From Aliiroseovarius sp. F47248L (lineage in GTDB: Bacteria; Pseudomonadota; Alphaproteobacteria; Rhodobacterales; Rhodobacteraceae): a stretch of DNA of 64,000 nt. Location: the NCBI RefSeq assembly GCF_023016085.1, contig NZ_JALKBF010000001.1, positions 248,001 through 312,000 of the forward strand. Reading direction: 5' to 3'. Within the stretch, counting starts at the first letter, position 1, and each line of letters starts with the position of its first letter. Below, in pieces: positions 26,551 through 35,261 of this stretch. The notes beneath the pieces were generated by a model. That model saw only the letters and a program-made list of their open reading frames with translations. It did not search any database and was not told where the DNA came from. A program made the translations under genes and the position numbers.

Positions 26551-27210
26551 ATGGACGAGGACAAGGTGGCAGACGTTAAGCAGGGACAAAAAGACGCCTA
26601 CGAGCTGATCCTCGAAGCGATTGATACCGGTACGTACAAACCGGGTGACAGACTGGTGGAAAGCGAGTTGGCCGACAGGTTCGGGGTGTCGCGAACACCG
26701 ATTCGCGAGGCTTTGCAAAGGCTTGAGACCCAGTCGCTTTTAACGCGGGACGGACGCAGCTTAATCGTTGCATCGCTCAGCCATAATCAACTGGCTGAAT
26801 TGTACGTAGTGCGTTCGGCTCTAGAGGGTCTGGCCGCATCACTGGCCGCTCAACATGCGACGCCGGAAGAAATCAGCGTGCTGCGCGAAATGGTCGACGA
26901 AGATCGCAAACGCCTGTCTGATCCCGCCGCCTTGTCGCGATCAAACAGGCGTTTTCACAAGCAGCTGCACCTGGCATCGCACAACCGCTATCTGGTGCAA
27001 CAGCTAGATCTGGTTCATCGGACGATGGCCCTGCTGGCGACGACGTCACTGGCCGCCGAAGGGCGAAGTGAAAAAGCGATATCCGAACATGACGCGATCG
27101 TCACCGCGATTGAAGCGCGGGATCAGGCGGCGGCACATACGGCGCTGAAGACACATATTTCAAAAGCGTTCGAGACGCGGATCAAGCTGGATTCAATGGC
27201 GGGGGAATAG
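26551..27210 (+). CDS. GntR/FCD-family transcriptional regulator
   Basis: 219 residues: N-terminal winged helix ('YKPGDRLVESELADRFGVSRTPIREALQRLE') and an all-helical FCD ligand domain with the metal-binding pattern 'NRRFHKQLHLASHN' and 'EHDAIVTAIEARD'. FCD regulators sense organic acids. The start is uncertain: ATG 26551 has AAGG immediately adjacent, while GTG 26566 has GAGGA at a better distance and would give 214 residues. Its last 29 bases overlap the end of the convergent glycosyltransferase gene. No metabolic target is adjacent. Confidence 0.87.
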   Translation: MDEDKVADVKQGQKDAYELILEAIDTGTYKPGDRLVESELADRFGVSRTPIREALQRLETQSLLTRDGRSLIVASLSHNQLAELYVVRSALEGLAASLAAQHATPEEISVLREMVDEDRKRLSDPAALSRSNRRFHKQLHLASHNRYLVQQLDLVHRTMALLATTSLAAEGRSEKAISEHDAIVTAIEARDQAAAHTALKTHISKAFETRIKLDSMAGE

Positions 27211-29158
27211 CTGCGTTGAGATCGGGTTCGTCGAATTTGCCGTGTTGGGTCTTGTCCCAGTAAAACGGCTTTGTGACGATCTCGGTAAACCCCTTCATCG
27301 CGGCAAGGGATGCCAAAGGATAATAGAAGTGCAAGGTCGGCACCCAAAACCGTAGCCAACGCAGCTTGGCGTTGCTGACCGCTTGAATGCCTACAGTGAT
27401 GGTTAACAACTCGGTCGCCATGAAGACGGTGCCAAGGATGATCAGAAGCTCATTGGGCATCACGCCACGCAACGGGTGGGGAAGTCCCAAGGGAAACGCC
27501 CAGAATGTCCACAGAACCGGTGCCAGCAGGAACTGTGACAGGCTACCCAAAAACAGAATCTGAAAGCCCAGGAATTTCCACCAGCCCAGATCACGCAGCA
27601 ATTTGCGGGGCGCGCGCATGTGAACCCCATAAGTCATGGCATAGCCTTTGATCCAGCGCGAACGCTGCTTGATCCATGGCCACACGCGGCAGTTGGCTTC
27701 TTCTTCGGTCACCGTGTCAATCAATTCAGTCCGATAGCCATGCCGTGCCAAACGAATGCCCAGATCAGCGTCCTCTGTGACGTTATGTGCATCCCATCGT
27801 CCCAATTCTTCCAGCGCATCACGGCGAAAAAACAAGGTGGTGCCGCCCAACGGTATAGCAAAACCGGCCCGTTCGACACCCGGCAGCACGATGCCCCACC
27901 ATGTTGCGTATTCAACAGTAAAACAACGGCTTAACCAGTTGGTGCGCGCGTTGTAGAAATCCAGTTTGCCCTGAAGGCAGGCCACGTCAGCGCCGCGTTC
28001 GGCAAATCTGCGCACCACCTTGTGGATTTGGTCGGAGTCTGGTGCGTCCTCGGCATCATGGACGCCGATCACCGAACCTCGGCAGAAATCCAGCGCAAAA
28101 TTCATCGCACGCGGTTTGGTTTTCACGACCCCGCGCGGCACCACGATCTGCCGCATCCAGCGCGGCAGGCCTGCCTGCGCAAGGGTGTCTTGTGTCAGGG
28201 TGTCGTCTTCCTCGACTACAAGGCACACGTCCAGCAACTCCTTTGGATAGGACAGTCGCGCCAAGCGTTTCACCAAACGCCCGGCAATCTCACGCTCTTT
28301 GTAAAGTGGCACGAGGATGGAAACGGTGGGTAGTTTCAAAAACCCATGCTTGGATGCGGGTTTCAATGGGTTTGGTGGCATTGCCGCGCCGTTGCGCCAG
28401 TATTGAATGGCTGCAATTCCTTTGAGAGCCGAGTTCAAAAGCAAAGTTAAAACCGCCCAGATCACCAACGTTAAAAAGCCTGCGAATGTCGAGATAACGA
28501 AAACCGCGCATAGTCCGATCACCAGCGCAGCGGCCATTCGCGCGACGGAACCTGCCCGCCATCCGCGACAGCTTTCCGCCTCAGAGACGCGCGTTTCGGC
28601 ACGGATCGTCAGTGATCGGTGCCGCATTGCCACCAGTGCGGCTTGGATGTCGCCCTCTGGCGCGATCGCCAGAAAGCAGCGCCCCCAATCGGCGGGAAAA
28701 GCTAGTGATAATTCTAAGAATTCATCCGGGCGCGAACATATGACGACCGTCGCGCCACCAACCGTTTTCCAAGGTACGATACCTTTCCTGATGCAGAATG
28801 CTGCGCCTAATTGGTCAATCAGGCGCACATCTGGCGGCTCATGCTGTAGATCAGCAATCTGACACCCGTATTGCAGCGCCAGCCCTGCATAAAGATCCGC
28901 CTCACGCACCCAGCCTTGCGTCAGGAGAATGTCGCCAAACCGCGCATCTTCGCGCGCTTGAAGCGACACCGCCATGGCAAGGTTTTCGGGACTTACCGCA
29001 CCCATCTCGACAAGTATTTGCCCAAGCGGTTTGCGTGTCTGTTGCCGCGTGTTCGCCGTGGCGACAACCTGCGGTGAGTTCAGGGTGTCAGGTTGGACAA
29101 GTCGCAGGTTGGCCGTTTGCATCTGAGTGCTCTTTGGTTTGTTGGACCAAACGACCAT
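27182..29158 (-). CDS. Membrane glycosyltransferase (GT2) with N-terminal MshEN/GspE-N domain
   Basis: 658 residues. Residues about 43-105 resemble the MshEN/GspE-N domain: 'PLGQILVEMGAVSPENLAMAV' then 'RFGDILLTQGWVREADLYAGL', two tandem repeats of the LGxxLxxxG type that bind c-di-GMP in other proteins. Two membrane segments follow (about 208-250), then a GT2 domain (about 280-500) with 'DAEDAPDSDQ' (the DxD-like acids), 'TEDADLGIRLARHGY' and 'QRSRWIKG' (QxxRW), then three to four more membrane segments. This is the layout of processive polysaccharide synthases such as cellulose synthases. The product is unknown. SD AAAGGG precedes ATG 29158 and lies in a hairpin. An alternative start is 29122. 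Confidence 0.85.
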   Translation of the reverse strand: MVVWSNKPKSTQMQTANLRLVQPDTLNSPQVVATANTRQQTRKPLGQILVEMGAVSPENLAMAVSLQAREDARFGDILLTQGWVREADLYAGLALQYGCQIADLQHEPPDVRLIDQLGAAFCIRKGIVPWKTVGGATVVICSRPDEFLELSLAFPADWGRCFLAIAPEGDIQAALVAMRHRSLTIRAETRVSEAESCRGWRAGSVARMAAALVIGLCAVFVISTFAGFLTLVIWAVLTLLLNSALKGIAAIQYWRNGAAMPPNPLKPASKHGFLKLPTVSILVPLYKEREIAGRLVKRLARLSYPKELLDVCLVVEEDDTLTQDTLAQAGLPRWMRQIVVPRGVVKTKPRAMNFALDFCRGSVIGVHDAEDAPDSDQIHKVVRRFAERGADVACLQGKLDFYNARTNWLSRCFTVEYATWWGIVLPGVERAGFAIPLGGTTLFFRRDALEELGRWDAHNVTEDADLGIRLARHGYRTELIDTVTEEEANCRVWPWIKQRSRWIKGYAMTYGVHMRAPRKLLRDLGWWKFLGFQILFLGSLSQFLLAPVLWTFWAFPLGLPHPLRGVMPNELLIILGTVFMATELLTITVGIQAVSNAKLRWLRFWVPTLHFYYPLASLAAMKGFTEIVTKPFYWDKTQHGKFDEPDLNAAIPPPLNPA

Positions 29159-29164
29159 GTCGAC

Positions 29165-29193
29165 CCTTTGGTTAATGACGGGTTAACCAAAGG
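29165..29193. promoter_or_regulatory. CtrA-type box within a perfect hairpin covering the glycosyltransferase SD
   Basis: CCTTTGGTTAA (29165-29175) and TTAACCAAAGG (29183-29193) are perfect 11-base arms around TGACGGG. The centre, TTAA at 29172-29175, seven bases, then TTAAC at 29183-29187, matches the CtrA consensus TTAA-N7-TTAAC exactly. On the transcript the AAAGG of the SD lies in the second arm. Confidence 0.65.
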
Positions 29194-29228
29194 CTGATAC
29201 TGCAAATTTGTGCGAAACTTGAGGCGAT

Positions 29229-30401
29229 CTAGGCCCGTTCGTCCATGGCTTGGGCAAACCGCTCAAACAAGTAATAGCTATCCATCGGGCCGGGGCTGGC
29301 TTCGGGATGGTATTGCACCGAAAAGACGGGGCGATTTTCCATACGCAACCCGCAGTTAGACCCGTCAAACAGCGATACATGGGTTTCAACCACGCCGTCG
29401 GGAAGGCTGGCCGTGTCCACGGCGAACCCGTGGTTCATCGACGTGATTTCCACCTTGCCGGTGTCTTTGTCTTTCACCGGGTGGTTTGCGCCGTGGTGGC
29501 CGTGATTCATTTTGATCGTCCGCGCGCCTAGTGCCAGTGCCAGCATCTGATGCCCTAAGCAGATACCAAAAACCGGAAGGTCCGTGGTGTCCAGGATGGT
29601 TTTGATCATCGGGACAGCATATTGCCCCGTCGCGGCAGGATCGCCTGGCCCATTGGACAGGAATACGCCGTCAGGGTTCAGGGCCAGCACCTCGTCCGCT
29701 GTGGCGGTTGCGGGCAGAACCGTAACGTCGCAGCCTGCCGAAGCAAGACAGCGCAGGATGTTGCGTTTTGCACCATAGTCCAGCGCTACGACCTTGTGGC
29801 GCGGGTTGTCCTGTTTGGGATAGCCATCGGGCCAGGCCCAACGCATCTCGTCCCATTTGTAGCTTTGTGCACAGGTAACTTCCTTGGCGAGGTCCAGCCC
29901 TTCCAGCCCCGAAAATGCGCGGGCTTCAGCGATTAATGCTTCAATGTCGAAATTGCCGTCCGGATCGTGGGCGATTGCAACATGTGGCGCGCCTTGATGA
30001 CGGATTGCCCGGGTCAGACGCCGGGTGTCCAGACCACCAATGCCGATCCGGCCACGTTTTTCAAGCCAATCAATCAGTCGCTCGGTGGCACGCCAGTTTG
30101 ACGGCTCGGTTGGATCCCATTTGACGACCATCCCGGCGGCGACAGGTTCGCCTGTTTCGTCATCTTCGGGGTTCACACCGACATTGCCGATATGCGGAAA
30201 GGTAAAGGTTACGACCTGACCGGCATAAGACGGGTCGGTCATGATTTCCTGATACCCCGTCATGGCGGTGTTGAAACACAGCTCGGCGGTAGTTGTGCCG
30301 GTCGCGCCAAACCCATGGCCATAGAATATGGTCCCATCGGCAAGGGCCAGACAGGCTGTGGGTTTGGCGATAGCTTGGACTTGGGCGGTGGCAGCGGACA
30401 T
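29229..30401 (-). CDS. carA: Carbamoyl-phosphate synthase small (glutaminase) subunit
   Basis: 390 residues. The N-terminal CPSase-small domain includes 'NTAMTGYQEIMTDPSYAGQVVTF'-type sequence (in two parts) and 'LDTRRLTRAIRHQGA'; the C-terminal class I glutamine amidotransferase has the catalytic Cys in 'FGICLGHQMLALAL' (about 265) and the His/Glu in 'SVQYHPEASPGP' (about 350). It supplies ammonia to CarB for pyrimidines and arginine. ATG 30401 has GGGAG upstream; the frame is open to 30422. carB is not in the window. A TTGACC-N17-TAGTTT promoter lies just upstream. Confidence 0.96.
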   Translation of the reverse strand: MSAATAQVQAIAKPTACLALADGTIFYGHGFGATGTTTAELCFNTAMTGYQEIMTDPSYAGQVVTFTFPHIGNVGVNPEDDETGEPVAAGMVVKWDPTEPSNWRATERLIDWLEKRGRIGIGGLDTRRLTRAIRHQGAPHVAIAHDPDGNFDIEALIAEARAFSGLEGLDLAKEVTCAQSYKWDEMRWAWPDGYPKQDNPRHKVVALDYGAKRNILRCLASAGCDVTVLPATATADEVLALNPDGVFLSNGPGDPAATGQYAVPMIKTILDTTDLPVFGICLGHQMLALALGARTIKMNHGHHGANHPVKDKDTGKVEITSMNHGFAVDTASLPDGVVETHVSLFDGSNCGLRMENRPVFSVQYHPEASPGPMDSYYLFERFAQAMDERA

Positions 30402-30431
30402 GTGGCGACTCCCGATCGACAAATTGGCGCG

Positions 30432-30460
30432 AAACTAGATGTGCTGGCCCGCCGGGTCAA
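30432..30460 (-). promoter_or_regulatory. Predicted promoter for carA
   Basis: On the minus strand, TTGACC (30460-30455), 17-base spacer, TAGTTT (30437-30432). Initiation near 30425 leaves a leader of about 24 bases. Confidence 0.5.
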
Positions 30461-30519
30461 GGGGCAGCAGGTTGGAAGGTCAATTTTACATATTTATACT
30501 TATCAATGGGTTACAAGGT

Positions 30520-30535
30520 TTCAACCCCGGTTGAA
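30520..30535. promoter_or_regulatory. Palindrome between carA and yqeY
   Basis: TTCAACC-CC-GGTTGAA, perfect seven-base arms. It lies upstream of the carA promoter and 61 bases before yqeY. No adjacent regulator; a similar core (TCAACC...GGTTGA) occurs before the ArsR gene at 39450. Confidence 0.4.
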
Positions 30536-30596
30536 TGCCTCTTCGCTTTTCGATAAGTTGCGAGCTTCGTAATGGACACTGTAGATGGATGAACCC

Positions 30597-31055
30597 ATGG
30601 ACATGCGCAACCGGGTAAATGACGCCCTGAAGACGGCGATGAAAAACAAGGATGCGGCGCGGTTATCGACGCTTCGCTTGATCAGCGCTGCGATCAAGGA
30701 TCGCGATATTGCCATGCGTGGTACGGGCGAAGAGGTTGAAATCACGGACGCCGACGTTTTGGCCATTCTGGGTAAGATGGTAAAGCAACGGCAGGAAAGC
30801 GCGCGAGCCTATGAAGAAGGCGGGCGGCTTGAATTGGCCGAGAAGGAGCGCTCAGAAATCGTCGTGATCGAAGAGTTTTTGCCAAAACAACTGTCCGAAG
30901 AAGAAACGGACGCCGCTGTGGCCGAAGCTATTACCGAAGTCGGTGCTGACAGCATTCGGGATATGGGCAAGGTCATGGGCGCGTTGAAAGCGAAATTCAC
31001 CGGACAGATGGATTTTGGTAAAGTCGGGCCAATGGTGAAAGAAAAGCTGGGGTAA
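30597..31055 (+). CDS. GatB/YqeY domain-containing protein
   Basis: 152 residues from ATG 30597. The YqeY family shares its fold with the tail domain of the GatB/GatE tRNA amidotransferases. Typical stretches are 'DALKTAMKNKDAARLSTLRLI', 'MVKQRQESARAYEEGGR', 'EEFLPKQLSEEE' and 'MGKVMGALKAKF'. It is predicted to be soluble and may bind tRNA; the role is not established. Other in-frame starts at 30585 and 30603 are possible and no Shine-Dalgarno sequence settles it. Divergence from carA is frequent in alphaproteobacteria. Confidence 0.88.
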   Translation: MDMRNRVNDALKTAMKNKDAARLSTLRLISAAIKDRDIAMRGTGEEVEITDADVLAILGKMVKQRQESARAYEEGGRLELAEKERSEIVVIEEFLPKQLSEEETDAAVAEAITEVGADSIRDMGKVMGALKAKFTGQMDFGKVGPMVKEKLG

Positions 31056-31136
31056 ATCAGCCTTTGCCAGCTTTAGAGCAATTTTTCCAGCCACTTGGGT
31101 ATAATGGTTGTGTCTGATAAACGAGATACCCAAACA

Positions 31137-31643
31137 ATGCTGAAGATCGAACGCGCCAGATTTCCACAAGATACGCAAATCGTTGCGAAACTGTTTCTTG
31201 GCTACATCGCTTTTCTGTTCGAAAGATCGCCGGAAGAACGAGAGAACATCCAGAAGAAATACGACCCGAACAAGATTGACGATCTGGTGACGGGGTTTGC
31301 ACAGATCCATGCCCGTCCACACGGTGATCTGCTTATCGCATATCAGGATGGCAAAGCGGTTGGCTGTGGCATGATGCGCAGGATGGAAGAAAGCGTGGCC
31401 GAGATTCAGCGTGTCTTCGTCACACATGAAGCGCGCGGGCTTGGGGCTGGAGAGTTGCTGACTTTGGCGCTGATGGAGCAGGCCCGGAAGGATGGACATA
31501 AAATCGTCCGCCTCGACACTGGCCGCGCCTTGGTTGAAGCGTCAGGCCTGTACGAGAAGCTGGGCTTCAAGGAACGCACACCCTATCATCAAGAAACACC
31601 TTATCTGGATCATCTGATAAGGTATTACGAGCGACCACTTTAG
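31137..31643 (+). CDS. GNAT-family N-acetyltransferase
   Basis: 168 residues with the acetyl-CoA binding motif A in 'QRVFVTHEARGLGAGELLTLALMEQ' (split: 'VFVTHEARGLGAGE', about 103-116) and motif B near 'ALVEASGLYEKLGFKER' (about 140). The C-terminus 'DHLIRYYERPL' fits small acetyltransferases. The substrate is unknown. The start at 31137 is inferred from the length and family; the frame is open from 31095 and the earlier codons contain a TATAAT-like sequence (31100-31105), which suggests the upstream part is promoter rather than coding. Confidence 0.8.
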   Translation: MLKIERARFPQDTQIVAKLFLGYIAFLFERSPEERENIQKKYDPNKIDDLVTGFAQIHARPHGDLLIAYQDGKAVGCGMMRRMEESVAEIQRVFVTHEARGLGAGELLTLALMEQARKDGHKIVRLDTGRALVEASGLYEKLGFKERTPYHQETPYLDHLIRYYERPL

Positions 31644-31669
31644 GTCTGCGTCGCGGTGGTCGTGTCAAC

Positions 31670-32173
31670 CTAGCCATATGATTTGGCACGTAGCAGAGCC
31701 TCGCATAGTTCTTCATACAGTTTTGGACGCTCTTTTTCAGAGAGGAACGCACCAATCTCGACCTCACGGTTGTTTCCTTTCAGTGTCACATAGTTTGGGA
31801 TAGGTCCTCCTTTCTTGTGCATTTCGACTGTGACCCAATATGTGTTCGCTTCCCAATGCTGGACATTTCGCCCCGGGCCGTGCCGGGTCAGGGTAATTCG
31901 ATCCGACCAGATCAGCAGTTCTTCCAGAATTTCGCCGTCCTTGTAGCTTTTCTCGATGAAGAACCACAGAGCCCCCATGGCTCCCAATGCAAACGGCAGC
32001 AGCCACCACAGCGTTGCCGTGCCTAACAGAGCCAGAAGTGGGATCAGCATCAGCGAAAAGCCCAGCCCCATGATCCATACAAATCCGCGACGCGGCAGGG
32101 ATCGGAACGGCCATATGTGCAGCTCTGCTTTTGGGCCCCCGGGGGCGTCGACTGGCATCCACTCGTATGGCAT
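31670..32173 (-). CDS. DUF2244 integral membrane protein
   Basis: 167 residues. 'LHIWPFRSLPRRGFVWIMG' precedes two close membrane segments (about 28-72), followed by a soluble domain 'ILIWSDRITLTRHGPG'-like and 'WEANTYWVTVEMH'. This pattern is the DUF2244 family, often found next to cytochrome c oxidase genes in alphaproteobacteria, as it is here (ctaD lies 0.6 kb away). Its role is unknown. ATG 32173 is used; an in-frame TTG at 32197 is a possible longer start. A small periplasmic-protein gene lies divergent. Confidence 0.8.
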   Translation of the reverse strand: MPYEWMPVDAPGGPKAELHIWPFRSLPRRGFVWIMGLGFSLMLIPLLALLGTATLWWLLPFALGAMGALWFFIEKSYKDGEILEELLIWSDRITLTRHGPGRNVQHWEANTYWVTVEMHKKGGPIPNYVTLKGNNREVEIGAFLSEKERPKLYEELCEALLRAKSYG

Positions 32174-32358
32174 CGGGGCTGGCTTTCTGCGGTTCAAGAA
32201 CGCCTATGAAAAACCCGTGCAGGCTGATGACGCAAGAGAAAAAGCTGGAGTTTGGTCTGCGTTTCGCCATGGTGTCCCGTCACACCGCTCGCCCAGACGT
32301 GATTGGCACAAGTCGCGTTGGCGGGGCACACTCAACACTATCACATGCAAGGAACGGT

Positions 32359-32721
32359 ATGATGCGACATCTGTGGATTGGCCTGCTTTGCGCAGCCACA
32401 CCCGCCATTGCCCACGAGGCCGAGATTGTTGATGCGACTGCATCTTCTTCCGGCTCTGGTTGGAATATCTCAGTTACAATCGCCCATGCTGAAACCGGAT
32501 GGGATGACTATGCCGACGGTTGGCGGGTCGAGAATACAGCTGGCGATACGCAGGGCACTCGTGTGCTGCAGCACCCGCACGCGAATGAGCAGCCGTTCAC
32601 CCGAAGCCTATCGGGGGTTTCGTTGCCGAAGGGGGCTGAAGTGATCTGGATCCGGGCGCGGACCAGCGTCGACGGGTGGGGGCATAAGCGATTTAAACTG
32701 ACGCTTCCGGTGGCCGAGTAG
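32359..32721 (+). CDS. Small secreted protein, unknown function, next to ctaD
   Basis: 120 residues from ATG 32359 (AAGGA five bases upstream); a second ATG follows directly. Residues 1-20 form a signal peptide ('LWIGLLCAATPAIAHEA'). The mature part is predicted beta-rich: 'WNISVTIAHAETGWDDYADGW', 'RVLQHPHANEQPFTRSLSG', 'VWIRARTSVDGWG'. Histidines in 'HPHANEQPF' could bind metal but that is inference. I do not know a named family; its position beside cytochrome oxidase suggests a periplasmic role in respiration. A terminator follows. Confidence 0.75.
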   Translation: MMRHLWIGLLCAATPAIAHEAEIVDATASSSGSGWNISVTIAHAETGWDDYADGWRVENTAGDTQGTRVLQHPHANEQPFTRSLSGVSLPKGAEVIWIRARTSVDGWGHKRFKLTLPVAE

Positions 32722-32750
32722 TCCAACGTTATGCAAACCTGTGAAAGGAA

Positions 32751-32775
32751 AAGGCCCGGACAATGTCCGGGCCTT
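32751..32775. terminator. Bidirectional terminator between the secreted protein gene and ctaD
   Basis: AAGGCCCGGA (32751-32760) pairs with TCCGGGCCTT (32766-32775), perfect ten-base arms and a five-base loop. The genes converge here. Confidence 0.85.
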
Positions 32776-32795
32776 GTTTGGTTTTTCAGGTCCGC

Positions 32796-34469
32796 TTAGT
32801 GCGAATGACCTTTGTCCCATTCTTCCTGCTTGGGCAGGATTTCAAAGGTATGTTCGGGCGGTGGGCTGGGCAGGGTCCATTCCAGCGTGTCCGCATATTC
32901 GTTCCAGTAGTTGTTTTCGGTCACGCGTTTGCCCTTGAACAGCGTGTAAAACACGATGCCAATGAAGAACACGAATGACGCGAAAGACAGGAACGCACCG
33001 TAAGAGCTGATCTTGTTCCAGTAGGCAAATGCTTCCGGGTAGTCGATGTAACGACGGGGCATGCCTTGGCGGCCTAGGAAGTGTTGCGGGAAGAAGGTCA
33101 GGTTCACACCGATGAAGAAGGTCCAGAAGTGGATCTTGCCGGCCCATTCAGGGTACTGGCGACCGGACATTTTTCCGATCCAGTAATAGATGCCTGCAAA
33201 GATACACATCACCGCACCAATCGACATCACATAGTGGAAGTGTGCCACAACGTAATAGGTGTCGTGATAGACGCGGTCGACACCTGCTTGCGACAGCACG
33301 ACGCCCGTCACACCACCCACGGTGAACAGGAACAAGAAGCCCATAGCAAACAGCATCGGTGTCTTGAACTCGATCGAGCCGCCCCAGAGCGTCGCGATCC
33401 ATGAGAAGATCTTAACGCCTGTCGGCACCGCAATGACCATCGTGGCCAGCATGAAATAGGACTGCTGGGTCAGCGACATGCCAACGGTGTACATGTGGTG
33501 CGCCCACACGACGAAGCCGATGAAGCCAATAGCGATCAAGGCCCAGACCATCGGCATGTAGCCGAAGATCGGTTTGCGGGCGAATGTACCGATCACGTGG
33601 CTGATCAAACCGAAGCCGGGCAGGATCACGATATACACTTCCGGGTGTCCAAAGAACCACAGGATGTGCTGATACAGGATCGGGTCGCCGCCACCTGACG
33701 GGTCAAAGAACGTCCCGCCGAAGTTACGGTCGATCAACAGCATGGTGATTGCGCCTGCCAGAACCGGCAGCGAAAGAAGGATCAGCCATGCCGTTACAAA
33801 GATCGACCACGCGAACAGAGGCACTTTGAACAGCGTCATGCCAGGGGCACGCATGTTCAGGAATGTTGTGATGATGTTGATCGCACCCAGGATCGACGAG
33901 GCACCCGACACGTGAACCGCGAAGATCGCAAGGTCCATCGAATACCCACCTTCTGTCGTGGACAGCGGCGGATACAGAACCCAACCGACACCAGACCCAA
34001 GTTGGTCATTTCCACCCGGCGCCAGCAGCGAAGCCACGCCAAGAGCCACACCCGTGGCGTAAAGCCAGAACGATAGGTTGTTCATCCGCGGGAAGGACAT
34101 ATCCGGTGCACCAATTTGCAGCGGCATGAAATAGTTACCGAACCCGCCGAACAGGGCAGGGATGACCACGAAGAACATCATCAGAACGCCGTGATAGGTG
34201 ATCATCACGTTCCAGAGGTGGCCGTTGGGCGTGCACTCTGCGGCGGCGTCTGCAATGAAACGCGCACCTTCAAGACACATGTATTGAACACCGGGTTCCA
34301 TCAACTCAAGCCGCATGTAAACGGTGAAGCTGACCGAAATGAAACCCGTCAGTCCGGCCAGAAACAGATACAGGATCCCGATATCTTTGTGGTTGGTCGA
34401 CATGAACCACCGGGTAAAGAACCCGCGATCATCGTGGTGGTCATGGTCGTGAATGGCTGCGTCCGCCAT
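32796..34469 (-). CDS. ctaD: Cytochrome c oxidase subunit I (aa3 type)
   Basis: 557 residues with twelve membrane segments, the catalytic subunit that reduces O2 and pumps protons. '[15 protein letters not shown]' is the standard opening; the heme a ligand His is in '[11 protein letters not shown]', the CuB/Tyr cross-link region in '[17 protein letters not shown]', the CuB histidines in '[10 protein letters not shown]', and the heme ligands in '[13 protein letters not shown]'. It is a single gene with no ctaC or ctaE adjacent, which is usual in this group. A terminator separates it from the upstream cytochrome c gene, so it has its own promoter. An N-terminal 'HDHDHHDD' stretch may be incidental. 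Confidence 0.97.
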   Translation of the reverse strand: MADAAIHDHDHHDDRGFFTRWFMSTNHKDIGILYLFLAGLTGFISVSFTVYMRLELMEPGVQYMCLEGARFIADAAAECTPNGHLWNVMITYHGVLMMFFVVIPALFGGFGNYFMPLQIGAPDMSFPRMNNLSFWLYATGVALGVASLLAPGGNDQLGSGVGWVLYPPLSTTEGGYSMDLAIFAVHVSGASSILGAINIITTFLNMRAPGMTLFKVPLFAWSIFVTAWLILLSLPVLAGAITMLLIDRNFGGTFFDPSGGGDPILYQHILWFFGHPEVYIVILPGFGLISHVIGTFARKPIFGYMPMVWALIAIGFIGFVVWAHHMYTVGMSLTQQSYFMLATMVIAVPTGVKIFSWIATLWGGSIEFKTPMLFAMGFLFLFTVGGVTGVVLSQAGVDRVYHDTYYVVAHFHYVMSIGAVMCIFAGIYYWIGKMSGRQYPEWAGKIHFWTFFIGVNLTFFPQHFLGRQGMPRRYIDYPEAFAYWNKISSYGAFLSFASFVFFIGIVFYTLFKGKRVTENNYWNEYADTLEWTLPSPPPEHTFEILPKQEEWDKGHSH

Positions 34470-34582
34470 GTATCCCTCCCTTTAGGGTTAACGTGACCAA
34501 AGCGAGGCAAAACCTCACCCGGCTTTTTAACGTGTGTAATATGAGGCGGGGGGACGGGCAATGTCGCAATGGTCGCATTGCT

Positions 34583-34625
34583 TAAAAAAAATACGCCCCG
34601 CACCGATAATTACCGGGCAGGGCGT
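34583..34625 (-). terminator. Terminator after the cytochrome c gene
   Basis: On the minus strand, ACGCCC (34625-34620) and GGGCGT (34597-34592) form the base of a long imperfect stem, followed by ATTTTTTTT. A second small stem, CAGCGA/TCGCTG, lies nearer the stop codon. Confidence 0.75.
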
Positions 34626-34664
34626 GACGTTTCAGCGAAAAATCAGCCTTGTCGCTGATAAGCC

Positions 34665-35141
34665 TTAGTTGGTGGTGGTCGAATCGCTTTCAGTCGCTTC
34701 ACTTTCAGTGGCCTCACCTTCGCCCGACATTTCAGGCGAGAAGGTGGCGAGGAAGGCAACGATGTCTTCGGGCTTGCCCCATTTGAAGGTCATCTTCGAC
34801 TTGGCTGCGGAATCACCGGTGTGTTCTTTCAAGAAACCTTTGGGATCCTTGATGTACTCCATCAGCAGTTCTTCGGTCCAAACCAAACCGGCTTCGCCTG
34901 CAGCAACAATGGAATCGCCGTATTTGAAATCTTCAACGGTGCCAGCCTGGCGGCCAACTACACCGTAAAGGTTCGGGCCGGTCTTACCGCCTTTGAACAG
35001 TGCTTCGCCGCTGTCATCGACAATGCCGTGGCACGATTTGCATTTTTTGAAATCTTTTTCGCCTTTGGCGACGTCGCCTTCTGCGAAGGCTGTGCCCGAA
35101 AGAGCAAGAATCATAGCTGCGGAAGAGAGAATCGTCTTCAT
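34665..35141 (-). CDS. Periplasmic class I cytochrome c (c2-like)
   Basis: 158 residues. Signal peptide about 1-20 ('LSSAAMILALSGTAFAE'). One heme c site, 'CKSCH' (about 34-38), and a downstream Met ligand in 'AKSKMTFKWG' (about 116), with 'KTGPNLYGVVGRQAG' typical of c2/c550 proteins. The acidic Glu/Ser/Thr-rich tail ('EATESEATESDSTTTN') is unusual and probably disordered. It carries electrons in the periplasm between bc1 complex and oxidases, such as ctaD just downstream. It is separated from ctaD by a terminator. Confidence 0.9.
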   Translation of the reverse strand: MKTILSSAAMILALSGTAFAEGDVAKGEKDFKKCKSCHGIVDDSGEALFKGGKTGPNLYGVVGRQAGTVEDFKYGDSIVAAGEAGLVWTEELLMEYIKDPKGFLKEHTGDSAAKSKMTFKWGKPEDIVAFLATFSPEMSGEGEATESEATESDSTTTN

Positions 35142-35261
35142 GTTGGTCCTCTTGATATGTCTATTTCACGCGTTATGCGCTTTGTTGTGCGGACCCTGCA
35201 GTGATTGCAACCCGATTGAAAGATGGCGAGCTGTCGCAGGGTATATAGGAGGCCATTCAGG

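Noticed and set aside
31100..31105. TATAAT as a strong promoter of the GNAT gene
   Set aside because: No matching minus-35 at 16-18 bases; kept only as a remark on the start choice.
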